A DNA stretch of 64,000 nt from Microcosmobacter mediterraneus (GTDB lineage: Bacteria > Bacteroidota > Bacteroidia > Flavobacteriales > Flavobacteriaceae). Positions 9,090 through 17,372 of this stretch are shown here, piece after piece (the first letter of the stretch is position 1; each line of letters starts with the position of its first letter). The notes below the pieces were generated by a model. The model made no database searches. It was not told where the DNA came from and was given only the letters and a program-made list of their open reading frames with translations. The position numbers were made by a program, and so were the translations under genes. The stretch covers positions 372,001-436,000 of the forward strand of contig NZ_JAVRIA010000001.1 in NCBI RefSeq assembly GCF_031846265.1, given 5' to 3'.

Positions 9090-10517
9090 ATGCTATTCAA
9101 TTCCTTAGATTTTATTGTTTTTTTACCAATAGTCTTCATAACATATTGGTTAGTAATTCATAAATCTTTACAGTATCAAAATTTATTTTTAGTGATTTCC
9201 AGCTATGTATTTTATGCTTGGTGGGATTATCGATTTTTAGCACTAATAGTTTTAAGTACATTAGTAGATTTCATTGTTGCCAAAAAAATTAATTCTCAAT
9301 CTCAAAAATCGGTCGCTAAAAAATGGTTACTGTTAAGTGTTGCCGTTAATCTAGGCTTGCTTGGATTTTTTAAATACTGTAATTTTTTTATAGAGAGTTG
9401 GGTTGATGCTTGGGAAATTTTAGGTGTAGATATGCAAGCTTCAACGCTCAATATTATCTTGCCTGTTGGTATATCGTTTTATACGTTTCAAACATTAAGC
9501 TACACTATTGATGTATATAGAAAAAAGATAGAACCAGTATCAGATGTTGTTCAGTTTGCTGCTTTTGTGTCTTTTTTTCCGCAACTTGTGGCTGGTCCAA
9601 TAGAACGTGCTAAAAATTTACTACCACAATTTGGCGTAAGTAGAGTATTTAATACCAAGTTTGCCTTAAGTGGTTTTTATTTAATTATTTGGGGATTATT
9701 CAAAAAAGTAGTTGTTGCAGATAATTGCGCGTTTTTTGTAAATCAAATTTTCGAAAACCCAGAATTGTATTCTTCGGTAGAATTATTGTTAGGATCTATC
9801 TTATTTGCTTTTCAAATTTATGGTGATTTTTCTGGGTATTCAGATATTGCTATTGGTGTAGCTCGTTTATTTGGTTTTTCATTAATGGTTAATTTTTCAT
9901 TTCCTTACTTCTCAAGAGATATTGCTGAATTTTGGAGGCGATGGCACATTTCATTATCTACATGGTTTAGAGACTATGTTTATATACCTTTAGGAGGCTC
10001 TAGAGGGCAAAAATTTAATCAGTTTAGAAATGTTATGCTAGTTTTCTTGATAAGTGGTTTTTGGCATGGAGCAAACTGGACTTTCATAGTTTGGGGTGCA
10101 ATACACGCTTTATTGTTTCTGCCACTAATGTTTACTGATACTAATAGAAAATATACAAAGACTACAAAGATGGTAGTTTACAACATTCCGAGTATACTAA
10201 TGACCTTTATTTTGGTTTGTTTAGCTTGGGTATTCTTTAGGGCAGACTCAATGAGTATAGCCACTAATTATTTGGTGCAAATGTTTAGTTTTATAGACTT
10301 TAGTTATGATGTATTTATTAAAAATTCTAAATCTTTTCTCTTCAGTATAATTTGTATTATTAGTATTTTAATTATGTTAGGTTTTGAACTTGTTAGTGTG
10401 CAAAACAACCAAAAGGAGGTAAGATTGAAACCTTATACAGCTATTTTTGTAATCTTGTTAATAACATTTATGGGTGTATTTAAGAACCCTTCAAACTTTA
10501 TTTATTTTCAATTTTAG
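9090..10517 (+). CDS. MBOAT-family O-acyltransferase (AlgI/DltB/PatA type), copy 2
   Basis: A 475-residue paralogue of the protein at 6685, alike along its whole length: MLFNSLDF start, RDIAEFWRRWHISLSTW core, SGFWHGANWTF with catalytic His326, and a C-terminal FIYFQF ending shared with copy 1. A 35-base stretch is identical between the two genes (7396-7430 and 9801-9835). A 60 bp spacer separates it from the first pair, and its SGNH-like partner begins directly after its stop codon. Two copies suggest two acylation sites or two acyl donors on the same glycan, which is inference. Confidence 0.9.
   Translation: MLFNSLDFIVFLPIVFITYWLVIHKSLQYQNLFLVISSYVFYAWWDYRFLALIVLSTLVDFIVAKKINSQSQKSVAKKWLLLSVAVNLGLLGFFKYCNFFIESWVDAWEILGVDMQASTLNIILPVGISFYTFQTLSYTIDVYRKKIEPVSDVVQFAAFVSFFPQLVAGPIERAKNLLPQFGVSRVFNTKFALSGFYLIIWGLFKKVVVADNCAFFVNQIFENPELYSSVELLLGSILFAFQIYGDFSGYSDIAIGVARLFGFSLMVNFSFPYFSRDIAEFWRRWHISLSTWFRDYVYIPLGGSRGQKFNQFRNVMLVFLISGFWHGANWTFIVWGAIHALLFLPLMFTDTNRKYTKTTKMVVYNIPSILMTFILVCLAWVFFRADSMSIATNYLVQMFSFIDFSYDVFIKNSKSFLFSIICIISILIMLGFELVSVQNNQKEVRLKPYTAIFVILLITFMGVFKNPSNFIYFQF
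9801..9835 (+). repeat. 35-base exact repeat within MBOAT copy 2
   Basis: Partner of the stretch at 7396-7430, in the same relative place of the second MBOAT gene. Distances from the gene starts (711 bases each) are equal, so the two genes are collinear without indels up to this point. Confidence 0.9.
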
Positions 10518-11414
10518 ATGAAGCAATTTTTTAGAAAAATATTTGTAGTAGTTCTGATATCATTATTGTTGCTTTTGGTGATATCAAAACTTAGTTTATG
10601 GTCGCTAAAAAAATCAACCTTTTATAAACCTGCTTTCGTAACTAATGGACTAATGTATAATGAGTACGATTATATTATTCTAGGTTCTAGTACTGGTTTA
10701 ACTACAATAAATACTATTCAAATAGATTCTCTTATTAAAACAAAAGGTGTTAATCTGTCTATGGATGATACAGCTATGTCCACTCAATATTTAATGCTTC
10801 AGCATTTTTTGGTAGAAGGTCATACCACCAAGCTTTGTATTATATCACCAAGCAATTCAGCTTATAATACATTACATACTAAATTGAATACTAATGATTA
10901 TAGATTTTTAAGCCATATAGATAGACCTTATGTGTATGATTATTATGAGCAGTTTAATGATAGTGAGTCAAAGATTTTAAGTGTATCTAAATGGCTACCA
11001 TTTGTTGGTGTAGGCTATTATAATGCAGAATTATTTTATCCTTCATTGCTAAGTGCAATTAAACCTATAAGAAAAAATAAATTTGATGAATATGGTAATT
11101 ATACCTATCCAAATAACACTAATGCTAAAAACTTTATAACTCAAAAAGTAAATATGGATATAAACTTTTCTAATCCATATTTAAATAAAATTTTAAAGCT
11201 ATGTAATGATAATAACATTAAGCTTATTTATTACATATCGCCAATGAAAGATAAATCAGTCAAAATTAAAGAAACATACAATAGCATTATAAATCATTCA
11301 AATGTTTTAAAAACCTCAAATCTGTTTTATGATAACATTCATGTAACAAAACAAGGTCGAGAAAAATGTAGTAGTTTTTTAGCTAAAGAGTTAAAAGCTA
11401 TGCTTAACAATTAA
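10518..11414 (+). CDS. SGNH-hydrolase-like partner of MBOAT, copy 2
   Basis: A 298-residue protein with an N-terminal membrane anchor (residues 6-28) and an outward-facing SGNH-type domain. Block I is LGSSTG with Ser58 as likely nucleophile; the C-terminal block is DNIHVTKQG, a proper DxxH pair with Asp272 and His275. Its ATG immediately follows the TAG of the second MBOAT gene, so the two are translationally linked. It is clearly divergent from the copy-1 partner, in contrast to the closely related MBOAT proteins, which hints at different acceptors. Expected role: moving the acyl group onto the exported polysaccharide. Confidence 0.75.
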   Translation: MKQFFRKIFVVVLISLLLLLVISKLSLWSLKKSTFYKPAFVTNGLMYNEYDYIILGSSTGLTTINTIQIDSLIKTKGVNLSMDDTAMSTQYLMLQHFLVEGHTTKLCIISPSNSAYNTLHTKLNTNDYRFLSHIDRPYVYDYYEQFNDSESKILSVSKWLPFVGVGYYNAELFYPSLLSAIKPIRKNKFDEYGNYTYPNNTNAKNFITQKVNMDINFSNPYLNKILKLCNDNNIKLIYYISPMKDKSVKIKETYNSIINHSNVLKTSNLFYDNIHVTKQGREKCSSFLAKELKAMLNN

Positions 11415-11416
11415 AC

Positions 11417-12595
11417 TTGAAAACAAAGACACTAAAAATAGCAATCTATTCTGGTAAGATACCTAGCACTACATTTATTGAGCGTTTAATTGTTGGGCTT
11501 TCGGAGCAGAAACACTGTATATATTTATACGGCTTATTAAATTTTAAACCTAATTATCCTAATTTAGTATCTATTAGAGGTTATAACTCTAAGTTTTCAA
11601 AATTATACACTCTAGTAAAGTATACTTTTTTATTAACTGTTTTTAAAAAAGGTGATAAGAAAAAATTAGATGCTATATTAAAATCGCAGTCTAGATATAA
11701 ATTATACAATAGAGTTAAATATTATCCTGTTCTTTGGGATAAACCAGATATTTTTCACCTACAATGGGCAAAAGGAATAAATGAATGGATTTGGGTAAGG
11801 GAGTTTGGTATTAAGTTTATAGTTAGTTTAAGAGGAGCTCATATTAACTATTCTCCTCTGGCCAATAACAAACTAGCCGAAACTTACAAATTATTATTTC
11901 CTAAAGTAGATCATTTTCATGCAGTTTCTAAAGCTATTGCCGAAGAAGCAGAAAAATATGGAGCAAATGCTAAAAAAATAGATGTTATTTATAGTGGATT
12001 AGACGTCGTAAGTTCTACATCTAAACATTCAGAAACTTCGTATAGTAATATAAAATTAATATCTGTAGGACGTTCTCATTGGAAAAAAGGCTACCAATAT
12101 GCTTTAGATGCCTGTAAGCTTTTAAAAGATGAAGGTCTTCATTTTACCTATACCATTGTAGGTGTGCTTAAAGATGTAGAACTTTTATATCAAATTGAAG
12201 ATTTAGGACTGCAAAGCAATGTTAATCTCATAGGTCCTATTGATTACAGTGAAGTTGAGGACTATATAAGCAAAGCAGATGTTTTAATTTTACCGAGTGT
12301 AGAAGAAGGTATTGCTAATGTTGTTTTAGAGGCTATGGCAAGTGATACACTTGTTATTACTACAGACTGTGGAGGTATGCCTGAAGTAATAGCAGATAAT
12401 CAAAATGGATTTATAGTTCCAGTACGAAACCCAGAAGCTATTGCTTTAGCAGTTAAGCAAATCATTAAATTAAGTAATACAGACCTTGAGATCATAAAAA
12501 AAGCGGCCAAAAGAACAATAGTTTCGCAGCATAGCAAGCAAACTATGATTAATGGAATGGTAGATATGTACAATAGTACACTAATTAAGTTGTGA
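11417..12595 (+). CDS. Glycosyltransferase family 4
   Basis: A 392-residue GT-B enzyme. The N-terminal domain has KIAIYSGKIPSTTFIERLI and a mid-domain histidine region (DHFHAVSKAIAEEA). The donor domain has SVGRSHWKKGYQYALDA and an EX7E motif EGIANVVLE. The most upstream plausible start is TTG at 11417, 2 bp after the previous stop; no ATG comes before the first beta strand. It resembles the next gene in several blocks (HWKKG, YTI(V/I)G), so the two are probably old tandem paralogues. Linkage and donor are unknown. Confidence 0.88.
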   Translation: MKTKTLKIAIYSGKIPSTTFIERLIVGLSEQKHCIYLYGLLNFKPNYPNLVSIRGYNSKFSKLYTLVKYTFLLTVFKKGDKKKLDAILKSQSRYKLYNRVKYYPVLWDKPDIFHLQWAKGINEWIWVREFGIKFIVSLRGAHINYSPLANNKLAETYKLLFPKVDHFHAVSKAIAEEAEKYGANAKKIDVIYSGLDVVSSTSKHSETSYSNIKLISVGRSHWKKGYQYALDACKLLKDEGLHFTYTIVGVLKDVELLYQIEDLGLQSNVNLIGPIDYSEVEDYISKADVLILPSVEEGIANVVLEAMASDTLVITTDCGGMPEVIADNQNGFIVPVRNPEAIALAVKQIIKLSNTDLEIIKKAAKRTIVSQHSKQTMINGMVDMYNSTLIKL

Positions 12596-12605
12596 TTTTT
12601 TAAAG

Positions 12606-13808
12606 ATGACAAAAGCGAGTAATAACAAAATAACCATTGGTATTGTACTATCCTCAATACCTAAATACTCCGAAACGTTTTTTAGAAATAAAATTAAAGG
12701 TTTACAAGAATCTGGTTTTAATGTTATCTTGTTTGTAGAATATGCAAATAATTCAGATTTAGATTATAAGTGTAAAGTTGTTGTTGCTCCTTTAGTAAAA
12801 AAGAGTAGAGTTTCTTCAATTTTTACAAGCTCTATGATTTTTATAAAAGGATTAGTTTTAAGACCCAAAAAATGCTTAAAATTATTCCTCTTAAATAAAA
12901 AAGACAATCTGTCTACTCTTCAGAATGTTAAGAATATTATCCTCAACCAATTTATATTAAAAGAAGATTTAGATTGGTTGCATTTTGGTTATGGAATGTT
13001 GGCCATAAACCGAGAGAATATTGCAGCTGCAATGAATGCAAAAATGGCTTTAAGTTTTAGAGGAGCAGATTTGTACTTAACACCTCTAAAACATTCTGGA
13101 TGTTATGATAGATTATGGAAAAAGGCTATTAAGTACCACGTGCTTTCAGAAGAAATGCAACAAACACTAATTGAAAACTATAAAATTAATGATGCCGAAA
13201 TAAAGGTAATAACACCAGCAATAAATACAGAACAATTTAGATGTGAAGCAAGCTCAAATAGAGATAACAAAACGCTTAAAATGGTTACCGTTGCTCGCTT
13301 ACATTGGAAAAAAGGCTTAGAGTATACTCTTGAAGCACTAGCATTATTAAAACAACAAGATATTAAGTTTCATTACACAATTATTGGAGAAGGTGATGAT
13401 TATGAACGTCTTATTTTTGCTGCACATCAGTTAAAAATAAATGATAATGTTGAATTTACAGGTAAGTTAAACCAAGGTAAAGTTAAAAACCACTTACAAA
13501 ATGCTGATATATATTTACAATATAGTATACAAGAAGGCTTTTGTAATGCTCTTTTAGAAGCACAAGCCATGCGATTGTTATGCATAGCATCAGATGCAGA
13601 AGGGCTTCAAGAGAACATAATAAATGAACAAACAGGTTGGATTGTTCCTAAACGAAACCCTAAACAATTTTCCAGTAAAATCATAGAAGTCAACAACTTA
13701 TCTACATCTAAAAAAGAAATAATAAAGCAAAAAGCAATGCTTAGAGTGAAACAAAATTTTAATTTAGAAATGCAAAAGAAACGCTTTGTTAACTTTTACT
13801 CACACTAA
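12606..13808 (+). CDS. Glycosyltransferase family 4
   Basis: A 400-residue GT-B protein starting IGIVLSSIPKYSETFFRNKI, a phrase typical of colanic-acid-type GT4 enzymes that act on lipid-linked glycans. The C-terminal half carries VARLHWKKGLEYTLEAL, IIGEGDDYERL and the EX7E element EGFCNALLE. It begins 10 bp after its neighbour, to which it is related. A gap of 81 bp follows, the largest in this part of the locus. Cytoplasmic; sugar specificity not predictable. Confidence 0.88.
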   Translation: MTKASNNKITIGIVLSSIPKYSETFFRNKIKGLQESGFNVILFVEYANNSDLDYKCKVVVAPLVKKSRVSSIFTSSMIFIKGLVLRPKKCLKLFLLNKKDNLSTLQNVKNIILNQFILKEDLDWLHFGYGMLAINRENIAAAMNAKMALSFRGADLYLTPLKHSGCYDRLWKKAIKYHVLSEEMQQTLIENYKINDAEIKVITPAINTEQFRCEASSNRDNKTLKMVTVARLHWKKGLEYTLEALALLKQQDIKFHYTIIGEGDDYERLIFAAHQLKINDNVEFTGKLNQGKVKNHLQNADIYLQYSIQEGFCNALLEAQAMRLLCIASDAEGLQENIINEQTGWIVPKRNPKQFSSKIIEVNNLSTSKKEIIKQKAMLRVKQNFNLEMQKKRFVNFYSH

Positions 13809-13889
13809 AATGTTTGATAAACTTTCAGCTTTTTAGTATTCAATAGGTTTTCTAAAGTGTAATATTTATTATTGTATAAAATATCATTG

Positions 13890-14624
13890 ATGACTACATA
13901 TGAGTTTTTTCGTTGGATTACATTTTCTATAATGCCAACGCATTTGGTTACAGTTCGTAATGATATAAAACAATTGCTAAAATCATCAAATACTAACAAT
14001 AGACTTTCGCTTTTAGATGTTGGTGGACGTAAATCTCCTTACACTATAAATTTACCAGTAAACGTTACCTTATTAGATGTACCACAAGAAACTGGTGACA
14101 AAGAAGCATTGCATCTTGGTTTTACAGATACTATTTTGTCAACGATAAAAAAAAAGCGTAGTAATATATCTGAAATTATAATACAAGACATGACAGCATC
14201 TACTTTAAAAGACGAAACTTTTGATGCAGTCGCGTGTATCGAAGTTATTGAACATGTAGAGCAAGATGATGTTTTTGTAAAAAATATATCTAAAGTTATT
14301 AAACCAAACGGTTGGGCTTATTTTACAACACCCAATGGTGACTATATTAAAAATGAAGGTCCAAATAAAAATCCAGATCATGTTAGGCACTACACCAAAA
14401 TGGAGCTTACTACATTGCTAGAAAAATATTTTGATACCGTTGAGGTGCATTATGCTGTAAGTACAGGAAAGCATAGAGTGCAAGGTTTAAAAAGCTACAG
14501 CATAAGTAATCCGTTTGAAACACTAAAATCAATAATATCTAACATTATTAACAGATTTCAGTCTAAAAGGGTAAATAATATATCTCAAGAAACAGCACAT
14601 TTAATTGCGGTAGTATACAAGTAA
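13890..14624 (+). CDS. SAM-dependent class I methyltransferase
   Basis: A 244-residue enzyme. The first N-terminal segment (MTTYEFFRWITFSIMP) is hydrophobic and the SAM site follows as LSLLDVGGRKSPY, then VTLLDVP and FDAVACIEVIEHVE. A motif-III-like strand reads GWAYFTTPN. The ATG at 13890 is preferred to an in-frame TTG 18 bp upstream. It may methylate a sugar of the surface glycan, as terminal methylation often caps chains, but that is inference. Spacing to the next gene is 12 bp. Confidence 0.85.
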   Translation: MTTYEFFRWITFSIMPTHLVTVRNDIKQLLKSSNTNNRLSLLDVGGRKSPYTINLPVNVTLLDVPQETGDKEALHLGFTDTILSTIKKKRSNISEIIIQDMTASTLKDETFDAVACIEVIEHVEQDDVFVKNISKVIKPNGWAYFTTPNGDYIKNEGPNKNPDHVRHYTKMELTTLLEKYFDTVEVHYAVSTGKHRVQGLKSYSISNPFETLKSIISNIINRFQSKRVNNISQETAHLIAVVYK

Positions 14625-14636
14625 ATTTAATTAAAT

Positions 14637-15422
14637 ATGCAGGATATATCAAGTAAGTTTAGGTTTTTTAAATTAAGAAAAAAAATATGGCGAAGTAAGC
14701 CATATAGACTCTATTTGAAAATTTATGATATATTCTTAAAAGGAGTTTTAAAGCTGAATAAAAAGCAAACTACAATTATTTTTATTAATGGAATGAGACG
14801 ATCTGGGAATCATTACCTCATGAAAACTTTAATGGACTCTTCGTCAGCTTCTGTTATTTTTTATAATAATCAAAACTATTATAGCAGTTTAGATATTAGA
14901 AAGGGATTACAAACTAAGTTTAGATTTACTTACAAGATTTTACTCTTAATTGGTTATGAAGATTTAAGTATTAATGACTTCTATAAAACATGTGATTATT
15001 TCAAGCAAGGTTATCTCAAAGAATTAAAAACTTTAAAATTAATTGTAGTTAGAGATTTACGAAATATAATGGCTAGCAGATTAAATCATGCTCATTTAGC
15101 AAAACTTTTAAGAAAAGATAGAAAAGTTTTAGAGCATACTAGATTATTATGGAGAAACCATCATGAAGATTATGGTGATTCAAAATCGAATATAATTAGA
15201 TATAGTAATTTGGTTAAAGACCTAAATCAGTTAGATCTTAGTTTGTTTTTTATTCCTAATTTAAAAGAATCTAAAAAGGTGCTAAATAGATATGGAGGAG
15301 GAAGCAGTTTTAATAATAAGCATTTTAATTCTAGATATCTAGAATTTGAAAATGATAAAACATTCTTAGAATTAATAGACGGTTTAAAAAAACATGATGA
15401 GTTTGTACATGGAAAATGGTAA
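14637..15422 (+). CDS. Sulfotransferase-like P-loop protein
   Basis: A 261-residue protein with NGMRRSGNHYLMKTL at residues 51-65, matching the 5'-phosphosulfate-binding loop of PAPS sulfotransferases (RSGT/S followed by a helix). It also has VVRDLRNIMASR around residues 137-148, which matches the 3'-phosphate-binding motif (RDPRxxxxS). The first 45 residues are basic with no signal peptide. Known relatives sulfate glycans or lipids from PAPS. The protein sits between two methyltransferases. No PAPS synthesis genes are visible in this window, so the donor supply is untested. Other P-loop kinases with an R-S-G loop remain possible. Confidence 0.65.
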   Translation: MQDISSKFRFFKLRKKIWRSKPYRLYLKIYDIFLKGVLKLNKKQTTIIFINGMRRSGNHYLMKTLMDSSSASVIFYNNQNYYSSLDIRKGLQTKFRFTYKILLLIGYEDLSINDFYKTCDYFKQGYLKELKTLKLIVVRDLRNIMASRLNHAHLAKLLRKDRKVLEHTRLLWRNHHEDYGDSKSNIIRYSNLVKDLNQLDLSLFFIPNLKESKKVLNRYGGGSSFNNKHFNSRYLEFENDKTFLELIDGLKKHDEFVHGKW

Positions 15423-15483
15423 TTACCTAATAAGGTTTTTAATTTAATAAAAATACAATATCAATAATTTTAACTAAATCATT

Positions 15484-16158
15484 ATGTTTAATAATGTAAT
15501 TATAATAATAAAAAAAAGCATAAATTATTTTATAAAAAGCAGACAAGAAAAAAGGCATTCTTTAGTTGGTGCTGGAAATTTGTGGAAGATGAAGCAACAG
15601 TTTCAGATAGATTTTTTGATAAAACAAGGATTAAATAAATCAGATATATTATTGGATATAGGTTGTGGAACCCTAAGAGGAGGATTGCCAATGATATCTT
15701 TTTTAGATGTAAGTAATTATTATGGATTAGAGGTAAGAAAACATGTTCTTGAAGAAGGAAAAAAAGAATTAAAGAAACAGAAATTAGATTATAAGATGCC
15801 CAATTTGATTTCATTTATTCGTTTTGATGAGATAAAGTTAGACGTTAAATATGATATGATTTTTGCATTTTCAGTGTTAATTCATTTCAACGATCAAATA
15901 GCTAATCAGTGTTTTAACTTTGTTAGTAAATACCTGAAATCTGATGGAGTTTTTTTTGCTAATGTGAATATTGGAGATCACCCTGACGGATACTGGGAAG
16001 GTTTTCCAGTAGTTTTTAGAAAAATTAGCTTTTATGAAACCTTAGCTAATAAAAATGGAATTGAATTAGAACAGTTAGGAAGCCTAAAATCTTTAGGGCA
16101 CAATTCTGGAATCCCTGGGTCTGATCAGCAAATTATGTTGAAAATGATAAAGATTTAA
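15484..16158 (+). CDS. SAM-dependent class I methyltransferase
   Basis: A 224-residue protein with the SAM motif DILLDIGCGTLRGGLPM, the adenine-contacting YYGLEV, and YDMIFAFSVLIHF as motif II. The opening 40 residues (IIIIKKSINYFIKSRQEKR) are basic and may contact the membrane. It is the third methyltransferase of the locus. A 61 bp AT-rich gap precedes it and a 76 bp gap follows. Substrate unknown; a glycan or glycolipid is likely from context. Confidence 0.82.
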   Translation: MFNNVIIIIKKSINYFIKSRQEKRHSLVGAGNLWKMKQQFQIDFLIKQGLNKSDILLDIGCGTLRGGLPMISFLDVSNYYGLEVRKHVLEEGKKELKKQKLDYKMPNLISFIRFDEIKLDVKYDMIFAFSVLIHFNDQIANQCFNFVSKYLKSDGVFFANVNIGDHPDGYWEGFPVVFRKISFYETLANKNGIELEQLGSLKSLGHNSGIPGSDQQIMLKMIKI

Positions 16159-16234
16159 TTTTGGATTAAGTGATGTTGCTTATTTAATAAAAAACTCATA
16201 TGCTAATACTAATATTTAAAAAATCACTTAAGAA

Positions 16235-17311
16235 TTGAGAATACTCATTCTATATACATATAATAAAGGGTTACTTTCTAACTTTTTTCAGGAATTATCT
16301 TCTAAATTGAATAAAGATGGTTTGGAGGTCCACAATTATTACCTAAAGCATAGAAAGGAAGCTTTTGTTCAGGATGGTGTGCAAATCTATGGTGATAAAA
16401 GAGGTGGGTATTTTTTCAATTATGTTAATATTTTTAAAATAATATTAAGGGTAAAACCAGATATAGTAATCTCAAATTTCAGTTATGTTAACCCAGCACT
16501 TCTATTTGGTAAATTATTAAGAGTAAAATCTAATATTGTTTGGTTTCATACAGTTTATGGTCATAATAAACCCAATAAGTTAAAAATTTGGATTAAGAAA
16601 CAGTTTTTGAAATTGGCTGATAAGATCATCACAAATTCTTTGATATTACAAGGTGAAGTTCATACCATTTATAAAGTACAAAAGCACAAGATATTTAGTA
16701 TTCCTTTTTGGACTAATATTCAAAATTATTCAAAAAGTACTATCTCTGCTACATTAATAAATAATAAATCAGTTTTTACTATTGGATGTCCAGGACGACT
16801 ACTTGCAGATAAAAATCATGAAATAGTAATACGAGCTGTTCACAAATTAAAAGCCAAAGGACATACCGTTAAATTATTTATTGCTGGATGGGGAGATTAC
16901 AAAAAAAAATTAGAGCAAATAGTTAAAGAGCTCAACCTACATGTTGAGGTTGAATTTTTAGGACTCTTAAATGTTCATGAAATGGTAGTTTTTTATAAAA
17001 AAATGGATGTTTTGGTTTTACCAAGCTTGAATGAGGCCTTTGGTTTAGTTTTTATTGAAGCAATTGCACTTGGTAGTCCAGTAATTGTCTCTTCAAAATT
17101 TGGTTCATTAAGTTTTATTGATCAAAAGAAGTATAATATAGTCGATTTTACTTTTAATCCAGATTCTGAAGAAGAATTGATTTTAAAGTTATTAGAGTAT
17201 ATTAATAAAAGAGGTTTAAACTCAATATTTTTTAAACAACTTTATGCAGAAACTTTTGATAAAGAAAAGATATATAAATCTATTAAAGATATAATTATAG
17301 GTAATGATTAA
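16235..17311 (+). CDS. Glycosyltransferase family 4
   Basis: A 358-residue GT-B enzyme. It begins at TTG with RILILYTYNKGLLSNFFQEL; no ATG lies closer to the first strand. The donor-domain features are GCPGRLLADKNHEIVIRAV, LFIAGWGDYKKKLEQI and the EX7E motif EAFGLVFIE followed by ALGSPVIVS. The first domain contains VWFHTVYGHNKP, a histidine loop common in the family. The gene is flanked by 76 bp and 61 bp gaps with very AT-rich sequence, so it may have been inserted into the locus separately. Confidence 0.88.
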   Translation: MRILILYTYNKGLLSNFFQELSSKLNKDGLEVHNYYLKHRKEAFVQDGVQIYGDKRGGYFFNYVNIFKIILRVKPDIVISNFSYVNPALLFGKLLRVKSNIVWFHTVYGHNKPNKLKIWIKKQFLKLADKIITNSLILQGEVHTIYKVQKHKIFSIPFWTNIQNYSKSTISATLINNKSVFTIGCPGRLLADKNHEIVIRAVHKLKAKGHTVKLFIAGWGDYKKKLEQIVKELNLHVEVEFLGLLNVHEMVVFYKKMDVLVLPSLNEAFGLVFIEAIALGSPVIVSSKFGSLSFIDQKKYNIVDFTFNPDSEEELILKLLEYINKRGLNSIFFKQLYAETFDKEKIYKSIKDIIIGND

Positions 17312-17372
17312 ATTAAGACTTATTTTATAGCTATAATTGTATTAGAATCGAAGTTGTTAATTGTAATAAATA

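Noticed and set aside
13809..13889. Possible small gene in the 81 bp gap between two locus genes
   Set aside because: No frame with a start and any recognisable product; AT-rich spacer only.
15423..15450. Possible terminator hairpin after the sulfotransferase-like gene
   Set aside because: The stem (ACCT/AGGT) is only four or five bases and the T-run is short, which is not enough to call.
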